The notes below the pieces were generated by a model. It worked only from the letters and a program-made list of their open reading frames with translations, was not told the DNA's origin and made no database searches. 6,063 nt of DNA, taken from the NCBI GenBank assembly GCA_964345105.1, contig CAYFPZ010000084.1, positions 1 through 6,063 of the forward strand, read 5' to 3'. Source of the DNA: DG-33 sp964345105. Its GTDB lineage: Archaea > Hadarchaeota > Hadarchaeia > Hadarchaeales > Hadarchaeaceae. Shown piece by piece: positions 5,344 through 6,063 of this stretch (position 1 is the stretch's first letter; each line of letters begins with the position of its first letter). The position numbers and the translations under genes were made by a program.

Positions 5344-5378
5344 CGCGTTTATGAGGACGAACGCTACCGGTCGCGTTC
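5344..5378. repeat. Competing inverted repeats downstream of the TrpB2-like gene
   Basis: GAACGC (5359-5364) and GCGTTC (5373-5378) form a perfect 6-bp stem with an 8-nt loop holding the palindrome ACCGGT. A second CGCGTT copy at 5344-5349 can pair with the same AACGC (5360-5364), so the two hairpins exclude each other. The first lies 7 bases past the TrpB2 stop on the minus strand and may mark its 3' end, though no T-run follows directly. Confidence 0.4.
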
Positions 5379-5385
5379 ACTTACT

Positions 5386-6063
5386 TCAAACCTTTGGCAC
5401 CTTCTTCAAAGCTTCCTTCACTAATTTAGAAGGATATTCGTAATTGGTGAGCTTGCCGTGCAGGTAAGCGTCGTAGGCAGCGAGGTCGAAGTGCCCGTGC
5501 CCGCTGTTCGCGAAGAAAATGACTTTTTCCTCGCCAGTCTTCTTACACCGCAGCGCCTCGTCAATCGCTCCTTTCACGCAGTGTGAAGTTTCCGGGGCCA
5601 CGAGAATGCCCTCTGTTTGGGCGAAAGTAATTGCCGCTTTAAACACCTCGTTCTGGTGGAAGGCTGTCGCATCGACGACTTTTTCTTTCACGAGTTTACA
5701 TAGCAGGGGGGCATCGCCGTGATATCGCAGTCCACCTGCATGGATTGGCGGCGGAATGAATCCATGCCCGAGAGTGTACATCATGAGCAGAGGAGTCATC
5801 CTGGCAGTGTCACCGTGGTCGTACATATATGGGCCCTTCGTCAGGGTCGGGCACGCTTTTGGCTCACACGCCACAGCCCTTAGCTCTGGCTTTTTCCCCG
5901 TCAGCTTGTCCGCAATGAAAGGGAATACAGCACCCGAAAAGTTACTCCCACCCCCAACGCAACCGAACATTACATCAGGATAATCACCCGCGAGCTCAAA
6001 TTGTTTTTTCGCCTCGAGCCCGACAACGGTCTGGTGGAGCAGGACGTGGTTGAGAACACTCCC
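5386..6063 (-). CDS. trpB2: TrpB2-type tryptophan synthase beta chain-like PLP enzyme, C-terminal half
   Basis: A fold type II PLP enzyme that condenses indole with serine (or a serine derivative) to tryptophan. The frame is open to the right edge; the visible 225 residues are about half the usual length of roughly 440. The TrpB2 form (TIGR01415) rather than TrpB1 is shown by SVLNHVLLHQTVVGLEAKKQ (2-21 of the visible part) and VGGGSNFSG (36-44), the PLP-phosphate loop. LRYHGDAPLL (112-121) and NSGHGHFDLAAYDAYL (186-201) also fit; its serine is in the position of the residue that contacts the pyridine nitrogen. The PLP lysine lies beyond the window. It ends with TGA at 5386-5388, convergent with the PAN/sRNA unit, and no trpA is seen beside it, as expected for orphan TrpB2 genes. 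Serving tryptophan synthesis or indole salvage is inference. Family very secure; physiological substrate not. Confidence 0.93.
   Translation of the reverse strand, partial: GSVLNHVLLHQTVVGLEAKKQFELAGDYPDVMFGCVGGGSNFSGAVFPFIADKLTGKKPELRAVACEPKACPTLTKGPYMYDHGDTARMTPLLMMYTLGHGFIPPPIHAGGLRYHGDAPLLCKLVKEKVVDATAFHQNEVFKAAITFAQTEGILVAPETSHCVKGAIDEALRCKKTGEEKVIFFANSGHGHFDLAAYDAYLHGKLTNYEYPSKLVKEALKKVPKV

Noticed and set aside
1..6063. CRISPR array, insertion sequence, toxin-antitoxin or defence genes
   Set aside because: No regularly spaced repeats, terminal inverted repeats, transposase motifs or small paired toxin genes were seen on either strand.

Overview
The window is archaeal chromosome. Four genes point that way: the alpha subunit of transcription factor TFE, a PAN-type proteasomal AAA+ ATPase, an archaeal-style HflX GTPase, and a TIGR00295-type HD protein. 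Two RNA genes agree: a tRNA-Val(UAC) whose only intron sits in a bulge-helix-bulge, and a box C/D guide sRNA. Start codons include ATG and TTG, and the short AT-rich promoters have archaeal TATA spacing. The gene set does not fix the lineage. The tRNA intron is at a non-canonical position, a trait best known from Thermoproteota and some deep-branching or reduced archaea, so an uncultivated lineage is possible but not shown.

Layout, left to right. (1) A 3'-complete, 5'-cut Rmd1/YagE (DUF155) membrane protein on + (1-1037). (2) tRNA-Val(UAC) on + (1075-1164), with a 17-nt intron inside the D stem. (3) A block of three genes on -, read right to left: HflX (3829-2762), TFE alpha (2412-1831) and the HD-domain protein (1686-1168). 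They are separated by AT-rich gaps of about 350 and 144 bp, so they probably have separate promoters rather than forming a tight operon. The HD gene stops 3 bp from the tRNA 3' end, facing it. (4) A divergent promoter region of 137 bp, then PAN on + (3967-5181). (5) A gap of about 200 bp holding a box C/D sRNA on + (about 5246-5311), a T-run and competing hairpins. (6) The C-terminal half of a TrpB2-type tryptophan synthase beta chain on -, running off the right edge (5386-6063).

Most genes concern information processing and protein quality control: transcription initiation (TFE), ribosome-associated GTPase (HflX), proteasomal unfolding (PAN), tRNA and rRNA-modification guide. This is housekeeping territory. 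I found no mobile element, CRISPR array, toxin-antitoxin pair or defence island, and no new multi-gene system. The best observations are small. The tRNA-Val has a complete bulge-helix-bulge splitting its D stem. The sRNA's D guide can pair over 10 bp with the universally conserved 16S decoding-centre sequence, placing 2'-O-methylation at C1402 (E. coli numbering). The TFE zinc ribbon has lost one of its four cysteines. The PAN C terminus ends M-F-G-Y instead of a normal HbYX motif.
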